Position numbers and translations under genes: made by a program. Below, piece by piece: positions 32,686 to 41,582 of a DNA stretch of 64,000 nucleotides. The stretch spans positions 1-64,000 of the forward strand of contig JAGYKR010000002.1 of NCBI GenBank assembly GCA_018401375.1. The letters are read 5' to 3'. This stretch comes from Ilumatobacteraceae bacterium. Its GTDB lineage: Bacteria; Actinomycetota; Acidimicrobiia; Acidimicrobiales; Ilumatobacteraceae. Below the pieces are notes generated by a model, which worked only from the letters and a program-made list of their open reading frames with translations, was not told where the DNA came from and did no database searches. Each line of letters starts with the position of its first letter. Positions within the stretch are counted from its first letter, which is position 1.

Positions 32686-34545
32686 ATGACCGTGTTCCCC
32701 ACCCCCACCTCACAACAGCAGCGCCGTCGGATGACCCGATTTGCCGCAGCAGCCGTTGTTGCCGGGTTGTTCGTCGCCCCCGTGACGATCTCCCAACTGG
32801 TAAATGCCGCTCCCGCCCAGAGCCCCACCGTATTTAACGGTCTTGCTGTGGGTGCTCGGGGTCAGGCTGTGGTTCAGATTCAGGCCGCTTTGGTCTCCGC
32901 CGGGATCCGACTGGTCGGTGGAGTAGACGGCACCTTCGGCCCGATGACCGCTAACGCTCTGCGCGAGTTCCAGACCCGTCAAGGACTCACAGCCACCGGT
33001 GTGGTGGATCAGGCCACCGCCGTGGCGCTCGGTGTGGCTACTGCCCCGGCCCTGCTCGTGCGGACAGGCTTACAGCGCAACGCCACCGGGGCCAACGTGG
33101 CGGATCTTCAGCGTGCACTGGTGAACTCGGGCATTTCTGTGGTCGGTGGTGTGGACGGGGTGTTCGGTCCCGCTACGGAGCGGGCGCTGCGCCAGTTCCA
33201 GACTGAGCGAGGCCTCGAGGTCACCGGGACTGTCACTGACGCAACCGCAAACGCACTCAGCGGGATTTCCACCACCCCGCAGGCTCCGGCGATGACCTCC
33301 TTGGTTGGCATCCGGATCGGCGCTAATGGCCAGGTCGTTCGCACGGTTCAACAAGCTGTGATCAACGCCGGCATCCGCTTTCCCGGTGGCGCCGACGGCA
33401 TCTTCGGCCCTGCCACTGCTAATGCACTGAGAATCTTCCAGTCACAAGCTGGTCTGAAGGTCACCGGCGAGGTGGATGAGGCCACGGCAATGTTGCTTAC
33501 CGGCCAAACCCTCACCGAGGCGCCCGCTGTGCCGGCGATGACTGAGCTACTCGGCTTAACCCCCGGGGCACGTGGGACCCAAGTGACCTTGCTGCAGCGC
33601 ACGTTGATCAGCGCCGGAATGACTGTGGTCGGCGGCGCTGACGGCATCTTTGGCCCCGCCACCGCAAATGCATTGCGTCAGTTCCAAACAGCTCAGAACC
33701 TTCCGGCCAGCGGAGTCGTCGACGCCGCCACCGCCACCGCCCTCGAAGGCGTGACGGTTGAGGTCGCCCCTACCCCTTCGACTCCAGCACCGGACACATC
33801 CGCACCGGGCACATCCGCACCGGACACACCAGCACCGGGCACGGCCAGTTTCCCGAAGATGGGTGATCGCAGTCCACAGGTTGCCGAACTTCAGCAGGCC
33901 TTGATCGCTGCAGGCATTCCAGTTCCCGGTGGAGCTGATGGCATCTTCGGCTCAATGACTGCAGGCGCAGTGATTGCCTTCCAGCGTCAGAACAACCTGC
34001 CGGTCAACGGTGTGGTGGATGCTACGGTCGCATCGCTGCTCGGGCTCAGCGCTAACACGGGCGGCGGTAGCGAGGCTTCGACCCCGAGTGCACCTGTGGT
34101 GGCCCTCGTACAGTTCCCCGTCCAGGGTCGCTGCAACTTTGCTGATACCTGGCATTACCCACGCGGCGGCGGTCGCCTCCACGTCGGGGTGGATGTCATC
34201 GCCCCCGAGGGCCACTTCATCTACGCCGTCACCGACGGCACGATCACCCGGATGTACCGTGAGGGCACCAACTCCCTCACCGGTAATGGAGTGCGTCTCA
34301 CCATGGATGACGGCTCAGGGACCTACTTCTTCTACGCACACTTCAAGGACTTTGCTCCTGGCATCGATGTTGGGACCAAGGTTGTGGCCGGGCAGATCAT
34401 CGGCACCAATGGCAAGACCGGAAATGCTGGAGTTCCTCACCTTCACTTCGAGATCCATCCCGGTGGTGGCGCCCCGGTGAACCCGTATCCCTACGTTAAG
34501 GCCGTGGATGGATGCCAGATCACTGAGGTTCCGCCGCAGCCCTGA
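32686..34545 (+). CDS. Secreted M23 peptidase with five peptidoglycan-binding repeats
   Basis: 619 aa cell-wall hydrolase. A signal peptide covers about residues 1-42 (Arg cluster, hydrophobic core, Ala-x-Ala). Five PG_binding_1 repeats follow at about 48-115, 123-193, 203-273, 286-355 and 385-453, each with a GxDGxFGP-type motif. A Pro/Thr/Ser linker made of 15-bp repeats separates repeats 4 and 5. The C-terminal LytM domain (about 485-600) has intact zinc motifs: H499-V-G-V-D503 and H585-L-H587-F-E. It should therefore be an active endopeptidase. Confidence 0.93.
   Translation: MTVFPTPTSQQQRRRMTRFAAAAVVAGLFVAPVTISQLVNAAPAQSPTVFNGLAVGARGQAVVQIQAALVSAGIRLVGGVDGTFGPMTANALREFQTRQGLTATGVVDQATAVALGVATAPALLVRTGLQRNATGANVADLQRALVNSGISVVGGVDGVFGPATERALRQFQTERGLEVTGTVTDATANALSGISTTPQAPAMTSLVGIRIGANGQVVRTVQQAVINAGIRFPGGADGIFGPATANALRIFQSQAGLKVTGEVDEATAMLLTGQTLTEAPAVPAMTELLGLTPGARGTQVTLLQRTLISAGMTVVGGADGIFGPATANALRQFQTAQNLPASGVVDAATATALEGVTVEVAPTPSTPAPDTSAPGTSAPDTPAPGTASFPKMGDRSPQVAELQQALIAAGIPVPGGADGIFGSMTAGAVIAFQRQNNLPVNGVVDATVASLLGLSANTGGGSEASTPSAPVVALVQFPVQGRCNFADTWHYPRGGGRLHVGVDVIAPEGHFIYAVTDGTITRMYREGTNSLTGNGVRLTMDDGSGTYFFYAHFKDFAPGIDVGTKVVAGQIIGTNGKTGNAGVPHLHFEIHPGGGAPVNPYPYVKAVDGCQITEVPPQP
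33787..33846 (+). repeat. Coding 15-bp tandem repeat in the linker
   Basis: Four units of 15 bp beginning GCACCGG at 33787, 33802, 33817 and 33832 encode Pro-Asp/Gly-Thr-Ser/Pro-Ala repeats in the linker between wall-binding repeats 4 and 5. Confidence 0.85.
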
Positions 34546-34554
34546 GCGATCGGG

Positions 34555-34560
34555 TAGTGT
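34555..34560 (+). promoter_or_regulatory. TAGTGT -10 for the glycine riboswitch transcript
   Basis: TAGTGT lies 10 nt after the M23 gene stop and about 20 nt before the first aptamer helix. It is the only -10-like hexamer placed to transcribe the riboswitch. Confidence 0.4.
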
Positions 34561-34574
34561 CGGGGTGTCGCTAA

Positions 34575-34765
34575 ATTCACTCGGGAGAGTTCCTGTGGCC
34601 GCCAGTCACAGAAACGCCGAAGGAGCAACCACCCCGGAATCTCTCAGGCACCCGGACCGAGTGAGCGAGACAACGCTGGAAAGCAAAGGTGTTGATCACC
34701 TTTCGCCCACGGGGAAAGCCCTTCACGGGGTGAAACTCTCAGGCATCGATGACAGCGGGGGCACC
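34575..34765 (+). ncRNA. Tandem glycine riboswitch upstream of gcvP
   Basis: Two consecutive aptamers share the gcvT-type core. The first has GGGAGAGT (34583-34590), CGCCGAAGGAGCAA (34615 onward) and AATCTCTCAGGCA (34638 onward). The second has GGAAAGC (34678 onward), CGCCCACGGGGAAAGC (34704 onward) and AAACTCTCAGGCA (34732 onward). Two aptamers bind glycine together and usually switch the downstream gene on when glycine is high. The gcvP start lies 40 nt further, with GGAGG at 34792-34796. The switch mechanism (terminator or Shine-Dalgarno masking) is not evident. Confidence 0.93.
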
Positions 34766-34805
34766 CGGCAGCGCGCCAGCGCTCTTACATCGGAGGCCGA
34801 TTCCC

Positions 34806-37679
34806 ATGTCAGGTTCACGAAGCGGACGTTTCGCCCATCGTCATATCGGGCCTGATGCCCACGAGCAGCAGACGATGCTGGCCTTTCTTGGCCTGTCGGA
34901 TCGGCAGGAACTGATCGATCAAGCAGTCCCAGCGGAGATCCGTCTTACTCGTCCTCTCGCAGTTCCCGCGGCGGTGGCCGAACACGAAGTTCATACCCTT
35001 TTGCGTGCAAGGGCCTCGCGCAACATCGTGCGTCGCAGCCTGATCGGGATGGGGTACCACCCCAACTTCACTCCCCCCGTGATCGCCCGCAACATCTTGG
35101 AAAATCCCTCTTGGTACACGGCGTACACGCCGTACCAACCTGAGATCAGCCAGGGTCGACTCGAGGCACTCCTGAACTTCCAGACCATGATCACTGATCT
35201 GACCGCAATGGAGATTGCGAACGCTTCGCTCCTCGATGAAGCCACTGCCGCCGCCGAAGCAATGAACATGGCTCGCCGAATGGGTCGGTCTCCGAGCCAG
35301 CGCTTCTTCATTCATGAGGACACCCACCCCCAGACGATTGCCGTTCTCGCCACTCGGGCCGAACCGATCGGCATCGAATTGGTGGTCGCACCGATCGAGC
35401 AGCTCGATCCGAGGAATGTCTTCGCAGCTCTTCTCCCCTCCCCCACCTCCACTGGAGGTCTCGTGGATTGGACAAGCGAAATCGCTGCATTGCATGCGGC
35501 TGGCGCGATCGCTGTCGTTAGCACGGATCTTCTGGCCTGCACGATGATCACTCCCCCAGGGGAGATGGGCGCCGACCTCGTGATCGGATCCGCCCAGCGT
35601 TTTGGCGTTCCTATGGGGTTCGGCGGCCCCCATGCAGCCTTCCTCGCGGCGCGCAATGATGCAGCCCGTCTCCTGCCGGGCCGACTCGTCGGTGTCAGCA
35701 CCGACACCGAGGATCGTCCGGCATTGCGTCTCGCACTACAAACCCGTGAACAGCACATCCGTCGCGAGAAAGCCACCTCCAACATCTGCACCGCCCAAGT
35801 GCTACTGGCCAACATCTCGGGCATGTATGCGGTGTGGCACGGGCCTGATGGGTTGCGATCAATCGCCCAAAGGGTCCACATGTTCACCACCGTCCTCGCT
35901 CGGGCACTGCAAGCAGCAGGTCACGAATTACGTCATGACACATGGTTTGACACAGTCACCGTGACCAATCTGCCGGCGGAGGAGTTTCATCAGCGCGCTG
36001 ATGCACAGGGTTTAGAGTTCCGCAGAATCGACGCAACCACGCTCGGCATCAGTTTGGACGAGAACGTGGACGAGGGCCTGATGCGCACCTTGTTGGAGAT
36101 CTTCCACGTGGACCCAGCGATGCTTGAGGTCCCATCCGATCACACTGACCCACCAGCGGGTATCGCTGATGGGATGCGTCGGCGCAGCGAGTTCCTCACC
36201 CACCCGATATTTCATCGGTACCGGAGCGAACACGAGATGTTGCGCTACATCCGCCGTCTCTCCGATCAGGACCTCGCTTTGGATCGGACAATGATCCCGC
36301 TCGGATCCTGCACGATGAAGCTCAATGCGACGGTAGAGATGCAACCGATCTCTTGGCCAGAGTTTTCTGATCTCCATCCGTTTACTGATTCTTCGCACAG
36401 CCTCGGCTATCAGCAGATGATTAACGAACTCGAACAAGATCTTGCAGAGATCACCGGATACGCCGCTGTCAGTCTGCAGCCGAATGCCGGCAGCCAAGGT
36501 GAGTTCGCAGGCCTGCTGGCGATCCGGGGCTATCACCGATCGCTCGGCGAACCACAACGGACGGTCTGTCTGATTCCGTCGAGCGCCCACGGTACGAATG
36601 CGGCCAGTGCGATCATGGCCGGATTTGAGGTCAAGGTCGTGGCCTGCGAGATGAATGGTGATGTAGACCTTGATGATGTGGCGGCGAAGATCGATGAGGC
36701 AGGCGACCGGCTCGGCGCGATCATGATCACCTACCCTTCCACCCACGGGGTGTTTGAGACTCGGATTTCTACTTTGTGTTCGATGATTCACGCTGCGGGC
36801 GGACAGGTCTATGTGGACGGCGCCAATCTCAACGCAATGGTTGGGGTGTCACGCCCCGGTGATTTTGGTGCCGATGTGAGCCACCTCAACTTGCACAAGA
36901 CCTTCTGCATCCCGCACGGGGGTGGCGGGCCAGGTGTGGGCCCGGTCGCAGTCAAAGCCCACCTCGCTCCGTTCCTTCCCGGCCATCCGCTCGGTGGTCC
37001 CGATCAGGCGGTCGGCCCGGTGTCGGCTGCACCTTTTGGCTCGGCTGGGATCCTGCCGATCCCCTGGGTGTATTTACGACTCATGGGCCCCGACGGTTTA
37101 CGCGAAGCCACAGAGGTTGCGGTCCTGTCCGCTAACTACATTGCCGCTCGACTGAGCGACGCTTTCCCCGTGCTCTATCGCGGCGATGCCGGCCGGGTGG
37201 CCCACGAATGCATCATCGATCTGCGGCCGATCACCAAGGAGACCGGCGTGACCATCGACGATGTGGCCAAGCGTCTCATAGATTTCGGCTTCCACTCCCC
37301 CACTGTGGCCTTCCCGGTGGCCGGCACCATGATGATTGAGCCGTCCGAAAGCGAATCGTTAACGGAGATTGATCGATTCTGCGATGCGATGCTGCAAATC
37401 CGAGCCGAGATCGACATGGTGGCTGCTGGCCTTTGGGATCTCACCGCGAGCCCGTTGCGAAACGCACCTCATGTTGCAGCGGATCTACTTGGCGACTGGG
37501 ATCGCCCCTATTCGCGCCATCTTGGGGCCTACCCTGACGGGGTGGTATCCCCCACCAAATACTTCCCTCCGGTCTCACGGATCGACGCCGCATATGGCGA
37601 TCGAAACCTCATGTGCACCTGCGGACCGGTGGAGGATTCCGAACCGGTTGTCACCTCTTCGATCTTGCAGACCCAATGA
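34806..37679 (+). CDS. gcvP: Glycine dehydrogenase (decarboxylating), P protein
   Basis: 957 aa fused form of the glycine cleavage P protein, which decarboxylates glycine and passes the aminomethyl group to lipoyl-GcvH. The N-terminal half starts with RHIGPDAHEQQTMLAFLG. The C-terminal half holds the PLP Lys698 in HLNLHKTFCIPHGGGGPG. The longer frame into the riboswitch is discarded because the ATG at 34806 has a GGAGG site 10 nt before it. It overlaps the next small gene by 4 nt. Confidence 0.97.
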   Translation: MSGSRSGRFAHRHIGPDAHEQQTMLAFLGLSDRQELIDQAVPAEIRLTRPLAVPAAVAEHEVHTLLRARASRNIVRRSLIGMGYHPNFTPPVIARNILENPSWYTAYTPYQPEISQGRLEALLNFQTMITDLTAMEIANASLLDEATAAAEAMNMARRMGRSPSQRFFIHEDTHPQTIAVLATRAEPIGIELVVAPIEQLDPRNVFAALLPSPTSTGGLVDWTSEIAALHAAGAIAVVSTDLLACTMITPPGEMGADLVIGSAQRFGVPMGFGGPHAAFLAARNDAARLLPGRLVGVSTDTEDRPALRLALQTREQHIRREKATSNICTAQVLLANISGMYAVWHGPDGLRSIAQRVHMFTTVLARALQAAGHELRHDTWFDTVTVTNLPAEEFHQRADAQGLEFRRIDATTLGISLDENVDEGLMRTLLEIFHVDPAMLEVPSDHTDPPAGIADGMRRRSEFLTHPIFHRYRSEHEMLRYIRRLSDQDLALDRTMIPLGSCTMKLNATVEMQPISWPEFSDLHPFTDSSHSLGYQQMINELEQDLAEITGYAAVSLQPNAGSQGEFAGLLAIRGYHRSLGEPQRTVCLIPSSAHGTNAASAIMAGFEVKVVACEMNGDVDLDDVAAKIDEAGDRLGAIMITYPSTHGVFETRISTLCSMIHAAGGQVYVDGANLNAMVGVSRPGDFGADVSHLNLHKTFCIPHGGGGPGVGPVAVKAHLAPFLPGHPLGGPDQAVGPVSAAPFGSAGILPIPWVYLRLMGPDGLREATEVAVLSANYIAARLSDAFPVLYRGDAGRVAHECIIDLRPITKETGVTIDDVAKRLIDFGFHSPTVAFPVAGTMMIEPSESESLTEIDRFCDAMLQIRAEIDMVAAGLWDLTASPLRNAPHVAADLLGDWDRPYSRHLGAYPDGVVSPTKYFPPVSRIDAAYGDRNLMCTCGPVEDSEPVVTSSILQTQ

Positions 37680-37969
37680 GTGAAAGCGCTGACACGCCAC
37701 CTAGTGGGGAGTCGGGTCAGGCCCGCGACCCGATCGCCGATGTACTGGGCTGGATCGGCCTGTTAGCCGGACCGGTCGGAGGCGCTCTGCGACAGGTGAA
37801 CATCGAACAGCTCAGCGAGTGGAAAGCGGGAGCAGAGCATCTGTTGGGAACAGCCTCGCGTCTGGCGGCCTCATTGGATCAACTCCAACAGACTGCTGAG
37901 GCACTCAACGAACAGTTGACCCGCATCGCTGATGCCCTGACGGACCAGCAGGGCTCAGACCCCAGTTGA
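37676..37969 (+). CDS. Small hypothetical protein coupled to gcvP
   Basis: 97 aa, starting within the gcvP stop (ATGA). It has a polar N-terminus, a hydrophobic stretch (about residues 22-37) and an amphipathic helical C-terminus rich in Leu and Gln that could form a coiled coil. No family is recognised. It converges on gcvT, and the two 3' ends overlap by 15 nt. Confidence 0.55.
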   Translation: MSESADTPPSGESGQARDPIADVLGWIGLLAGPVGGALRQVNIEQLSEWKAGAEHLLGTASRLAASLDQLQQTAEALNEQLTRIADALTDQQGSDPS

Positions 37970-39043
37970 GCGACCTCGAGGCACGAACGGAGTCGCCACC
38001 ACAGTCGCTGGGGTCGCGGTCCCCCGAAGGTCCACGCTGACCGTGTCACCAATCTTCACTGTTGAGTTCAGCAGGGCAAACGCAATCCCGTGACCGAGCA
38101 CAGCGGAGTAATTTCCCGAAGTCACCTCACCGCACATCGTCCCATCGATGCTGACCTGGTATCCGGCACGAAGGGGACGGCGGCCTTCGGTGTGCAGTCC
38201 TCGCAAACTTCTCTGCACCCCGGCGGTCCGCTCGGCAAGGAGCGCCTCTCGGCCCCGGAACTCGGGTTTGTCAAAGGCAACCACCCAATCAAGTCCGGCT
38301 TGTAAGGGGGTGATCCCGGGTCCAAGTTCGTGTCCGTGTAACGGCAGACCTGCCTCGAGGCGCACAGTATCGCGGGCCCCGAGACCAGCGGGCGTAATCC
38401 CGACCGCCACCAATCCATCCCACAGTTCTTCCGCGCCCAAGATCGGAACCGAAATTTCTACGCCATCCTCGCCGGTGTAGCCCGTGCCCGCCACTACGCA
38501 GGAGTGGCCCCGCCAGTTCAACGGCTGCACTCGGAACCGTCCAACAGCCGCCGCCTCCGGCCACAGTTCGCCTACCTGCCTGCGTGCAGTAGGTCCTTGA
38601 ACAGCAATCACCGCACGTTCTCCAGTGATATCAGTTCCACCGAGAGCTGCGATCACCGAATCAGTATTAGAGGCATTCGGCATCACATCGAAAATGTCTA
38701 CCGGTGGTGATCCGGCCTCGGAGCCAACCTCTTGCCACCACCAAATAATGATGTCATCGAGTACCGATCCATCAGTGTCGAGGAGATGGGTGTACTGAGC
38801 CCGTCCGGGGGCGATCTTTGTGAGGTCGTTGGTCAGCGTGCGCTGTAGCCGATCAAAACCTTCTGCTCCCGTCAACCGGACTGTTCCGAGGTGGGAGACA
38901 TCAAACATGACTGCGCCATTGCGACAGGCGAGATGTTCAGTAATGGTTCCCTCGTATTCGAGCGGCATCTCCCAGCCACCGAAGTCCACCATCTTTGCGC
39001 CAGCCTCGCGATGACGACCAGCGAGAGGTGACTGGCGCATCAC
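37955..39043 (-). CDS. gcvT: Aminomethyltransferase, T protein of the glycine cleavage system
   Basis: 362 aa folate-dependent enzyme that releases ammonia from aminomethyl-GcvH and forms 5,10-methylene-tetrahydrofolate. Features include FGGWEMPLEYEGT, MFDVSHLGTVRLTG, the folate-contacting Asp in this region, and GARDTVRLEAGLPLHGHEL. It starts overlapping the MerR gene by 4 nt, so it is expressed with regulators on the minus strand and not under the glycine riboswitch. Confidence 0.94.
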   Translation of the reverse strand: MMRQSPLAGRHREAGAKMVDFGGWEMPLEYEGTITEHLACRNGAVMFDVSHLGTVRLTGAEGFDRLQRTLTNDLTKIAPGRAQYTHLLDTDGSVLDDIIIWWWQEVGSEAGSPPVDIFDVMPNASNTDSVIAALGGTDITGERAVIAVQGPTARRQVGELWPEAAAVGRFRVQPLNWRGHSCVVAGTGYTGEDGVEISVPILGAEELWDGLVAVGITPAGLGARDTVRLEAGLPLHGHELGPGITPLQAGLDWVVAFDKPEFRGREALLAERTAGVQRSLRGLHTEGRRPLRAGYQVSIDGTMCGEVTSGNYSAVLGHGIAFALLNSTVKIGDTVSVDLRGTATPATVVATPFVPRGRSTGV

Positions 39044-39579
39044 CTCGCCAATGGCAAGGCGGCTACCGCAGAGAAATCCTCGTTCACAATCTCTGCGCTG
39101 CCTTCCGAGTGCGTTTCCTGCAGGACCGTTGCGCTCGGATCATGAGCGGATCGCAAAGGGATCAACTGAGTGTCGAGGTCGTCACGCAGACCTCTCAACG
39201 ACAACACGTTCAAAACTCCTTGGCCCCGGTTGAGAACGTCGATCAATTCCTCGCCCTGGCACAACACCACTGAGGTTCCGCTGATCACTAAATGAGCCGA
39301 CGCAATGTCCTCACTCAGGTGTTCGCGCAGGTACCGGAAAACCTCACGCACCGATTCGAGTTTGATGCCGGCATCGATCAGCGTCTTGATAACCCGTAGT
39401 TCCACGAGATCGCTGTAGGAATACTGACGACGACTTCCACTGCCAGAGGCATCCGACATCGAAGGCCGAATGAGATCAGTGCGGGCCCAATAATCGAGTT
39501 GGCGATAGGTGATGCCTACGACCTTGGCTGTCTGCGTACCGCTGAAACCCATCTCGCCCATGACTCCAACGTCTTTCAT
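39040..39579 (-). CDS. MerR-family transcription regulator
   Basis: 179 aa. The helix-turn-helix is TAKVVGITYRQLDYWARTDLIRPS with wing residues SGSRRQYSYSDLVEL. A dimerisation helix and a C-terminal region without metal Cys follow. It matches the second MerR gene of the mycobacterial garA locus (Rv1830-like). The ATG at 39579 is preceded by AGGAG at 39585-39589, so the longer start at 39603 is rejected. Confidence 0.87.
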   Translation of the reverse strand: MKDVGVMGEMGFSGTQTAKVVGITYRQLDYWARTDLIRPSMSDASGSGSRRQYSYSDLVELRVIKTLIDAGIKLESVREVFRYLREHLSEDIASAHLVISGTSVVLCQGEELIDVLNRGQGVLNVLSLRGLRDDLDTQLIPLRSAHDPSATVLQETHSEGSAEIVNEDFSAVAALPLAR

Positions 39580-39612
39580 ACTCACTCCTGATCCTCGTCC
39601 CACACCGCCGGA

Positions 39613-40101
39613 TCAGCCGGCGAAATCCTCGGGGGTTACATTCTCAATGAAATCGTGGAACTCATCAAGTATTTCCTCGGTTTGTTCTTCTGGTTCCGGC
39701 GGCGGTTCCTGCCCAACTTCATCCACCAGTGCCTCATGAGCAAACAACGGTGCATCACATCTGACCGCCAGAGCAATCGCATCGGAGGGACGACTTGAGA
39801 CGACCTTCGGACCATCTGGAGTTTCGAGGTGTAGTTCGGCGTAGTAGGTGTGATCCCGCATCTCGGTCACCACAACCTTGTCTAAACGTGCCCCAACGGC
39901 AGCGAGAGCTTCAAGAAACAGATCGTGGGTCAACGGCCGAGGTGGGACAACACCTTCAAGGGCGTAATGAATGGAGGTGGCCTCCGGGTTCCCGATATAG
40001 ATCGGAACCAGACGCTGACGCCCCTCAATTTCGCGCAACAGAACCATCGGCGTGTTGGCCGGGATCTCCACCCGTACTCCTACAAGTTCCATGCGGATCA
40101 C
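39613..40101 (-). CDS. Bifunctional nuclease domain (DUF151) protein
   Basis: 162 aa. BFN signature regions are NTPMVLLREIEGRQRLVPIYIGNPEA near the N-terminus and SRPSDAIALAVRCDAPLFAHEALVDEVG after the middle. A glutamate-rich tail follows. The homologue in mycobacteria (Rv1829) lies in the same neighbourhood. Nuclease activity is known only for some relatives. The GTG start at 40101 is set by a TACGCT box 6 nt upstream. Confidence 0.9.
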   Translation of the reverse strand: MIRMELVGVRVEIPANTPMVLLREIEGRQRLVPIYIGNPEATSIHYALEGVVPPRPLTHDLFLEALAAVGARLDKVVVTEMRDHTYYAELHLETPDGPKVVSSRPSDAIALAVRCDAPLFAHEALVDEVGQEPPPEPEEQTEEILDEFHDFIENVTPEDFAG

Positions 40102-40107
40102 TCCCTC

Positions 40108-40113
40108 AGCGTA
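40108..40113 (-). promoter_or_regulatory. TACGCT -10 of the nuclease-domain gene
   Basis: On the minus strand TACGCT ends 6 nt before the GTG at 40101. The 6-nt gap is GAGGGA, too close to the GTG to act as a normal ribosome site. Confidence 0.5.
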
Positions 40114-40210
40114 CCGCGAGATCGGAGAGGCGAGCCATGCAGGCCCCCACCTCGGGTCGCCGGACCCGTGGTGATCAAATCGAGTGGGATGACCAGCTGA
40201 GATGATTGAT

Positions 40211-41098
40211 TCAGGTTTCGAAATGGTGCCGGAGCGCCTTACGCATCATCGCTGTGCGCATCCGAGCCCCAAGGTCATCAAGATGTCGCAACTGGGCTAA
40301 CGCCTCGGTGCGTGCCTGCGGATTCCGCTGACGCATCCGTGGGGTGATCAACTGCTCATACAACGAGGCCTCGCGGTCCGCAGCAGACATCCAACCGCGT
40401 AGGTGCCGCGCATCGACGCCTGCAGCCATGAACTGAGCCGCCAATCTTCCTATCTCCAAGGCATCCTCACTGAAGATTCGTGAGTTACCCGACCCTCGGC
40501 CGCTCACAATCCCAAACTGCTCAAGCAGTTCGCACTGGGGCACGGTCAGACCGACCATGGAGCACAGTTCCTCACGACTGAGCACCACCCCGGGCAGCAG
40601 ATGCGGTGTGACCGGGGTGTGGTCGGCACCGCCCTCAGCCTCATATGGATCGTGAGGGTCTATCTCCACCACAGGTCGATGGTTGTGGTGGACGGTCTCG
40701 CTCCGCACGTTCTCGCCAGCCGTGTGCACCGCAGACGGCACCGCGCGCACCACGGGTGATCTACGTTCAGGGAGAGGGTCACCTGGCTCAAGATGATTCG
40801 GGATACCCAACTCTTCTTTGCGGATCTCACCTGAGGGATCGATCTCACCGGAATCGATCCGGTCTTTGATCACTCGTAATGGAAGGTAATTTTCCCGCTG
40901 CTCACGCAAGATCACCTTCAACAAATCAACATCGGCCTCATAAAACTTGCGGTACCCCGAGGCTGTTCGTTCGGGATCGATCAGACCCTGGCTTTCAAGG
41001 AACCGGATCTTGGAAATAGTGACATCAGGGAACTCCTCCAGAAGAAGGCCCAGTACCTCTCCGATGGAGAGGAACCCTGTTTCGGTATTCTCACTCAC
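40211..41098 (-). CDS. FtsR-like MerR-family regulator
   Basis: About 295 aa. The N-terminal MerR domain reads FLSIGEVLGLLLEEFPDVTISKIRFLESQGLIDPERTASGYRKF. A linker and a second helical domain follow, as in the actinobacterial cell-division regulator FtsR (Rv1828). The start at GTG 41098 (or 41104) overlaps the FHA gene, so the two are coupled. The upstream part of the frame lacks homology. Confidence 0.87.
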   Translation of the reverse strand: MSENTETGFLSIGEVLGLLLEEFPDVTISKIRFLESQGLIDPERTASGYRKFYEADVDLLKVILREQRENYLPLRVIKDRIDSGEIDPSGEIRKEELGIPNHLEPGDPLPERRSPVVRAVPSAVHTAGENVRSETVHHNHRPVVEIDPHDPYEAEGGADHTPVTPHLLPGVVLSREELCSMVGLTVPQCELLEQFGIVSGRGSGNSRIFSEDALEIGRLAAQFMAAGVDARHLRGWMSAADREASLYEQLITPRMRQRNPQARTEALAQLRHLDDLGARMRTAMMRKALRHHFET

Positions 41099-41582
41099 TG
41101 TCACGCTCAAAAAAGACGAGGCGGAACTTGCCGATCTGAAGTTCATCCCCGTGTTGTAAGGGTGCCTGATCCACCCGAATCTGGTTCAAGTAGGTCCCAT
41201 TCAAAGATCCGGCATCGAGCAACTCGTACTGATCGTTGTGGCGCCGAATCTCCGCATGACGCCGCGACACAGTGATGTCGTCAAGGCTGATCTCACTGTC
41301 GGGGTGCCGGCCAAGGCGCGTGGTCTGACCAAGGAGAGTAAACCGAGCACCCGATTGGCCACCCGAACGCACGATCAGCACCGGGATGCCGCGAGGCAGA
41401 TCATTGACCGGCACGGAGATGTCGTCAGCGGGCCCGGGCGCATCTTGTAGAGGGTCCACTGCGGTGAACGTAATCGTGCGATCGTCAAGGAGATCGAGCG
41501 GTTCACCACAACTCGAACAGAAGTTGCTGACGGGCGGGTTGCGGTGCCCGCACTGATTGCAAAACACATATTCCATGGTCAA
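41091..41582 (-). CDS. FHA-domain protein with N-terminal zinc ribbon (GarA-like)
   Basis: 163 aa. Zinc ribbon C8-x2-C11-x10-C22-x2-C25, then a linker with Asp-Asp-Arg-Thr-Ile-Thr-Phe-Thr where GarA has its phosphorylated Thr-Thr motif. The FHA domain follows with GRHPDSEISLDD, SRRHAEI and GSLNGTYLN phosphothreonine-binding loops. In mycobacteria GarA controls glutamate and TCA enzymes. The zinc ribbon is an addition relative to GarA. It overlaps gcvH by 4 nt. Confidence 0.88.
   Translation of the reverse strand: MTMEYVFCNQCGHRNPPVSNFCSSCGEPLDLLDDRTITFTAVDPLQDAPGPADDISVPVNDLPRGIPVLIVRSGGQSGARFTLLGQTTRLGRHPDSEISLDDITVSRRHAEIRRHNDQYELLDAGSLNGTYLNQIRVDQAPLQHGDELQIGKFRLVFFERDSE

Noticed and set aside
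34508-34805. Open frame across the region before gcvP
   Set aside because: The bases are accounted for by two conserved glycine aptamers. The frame has no protein homology.
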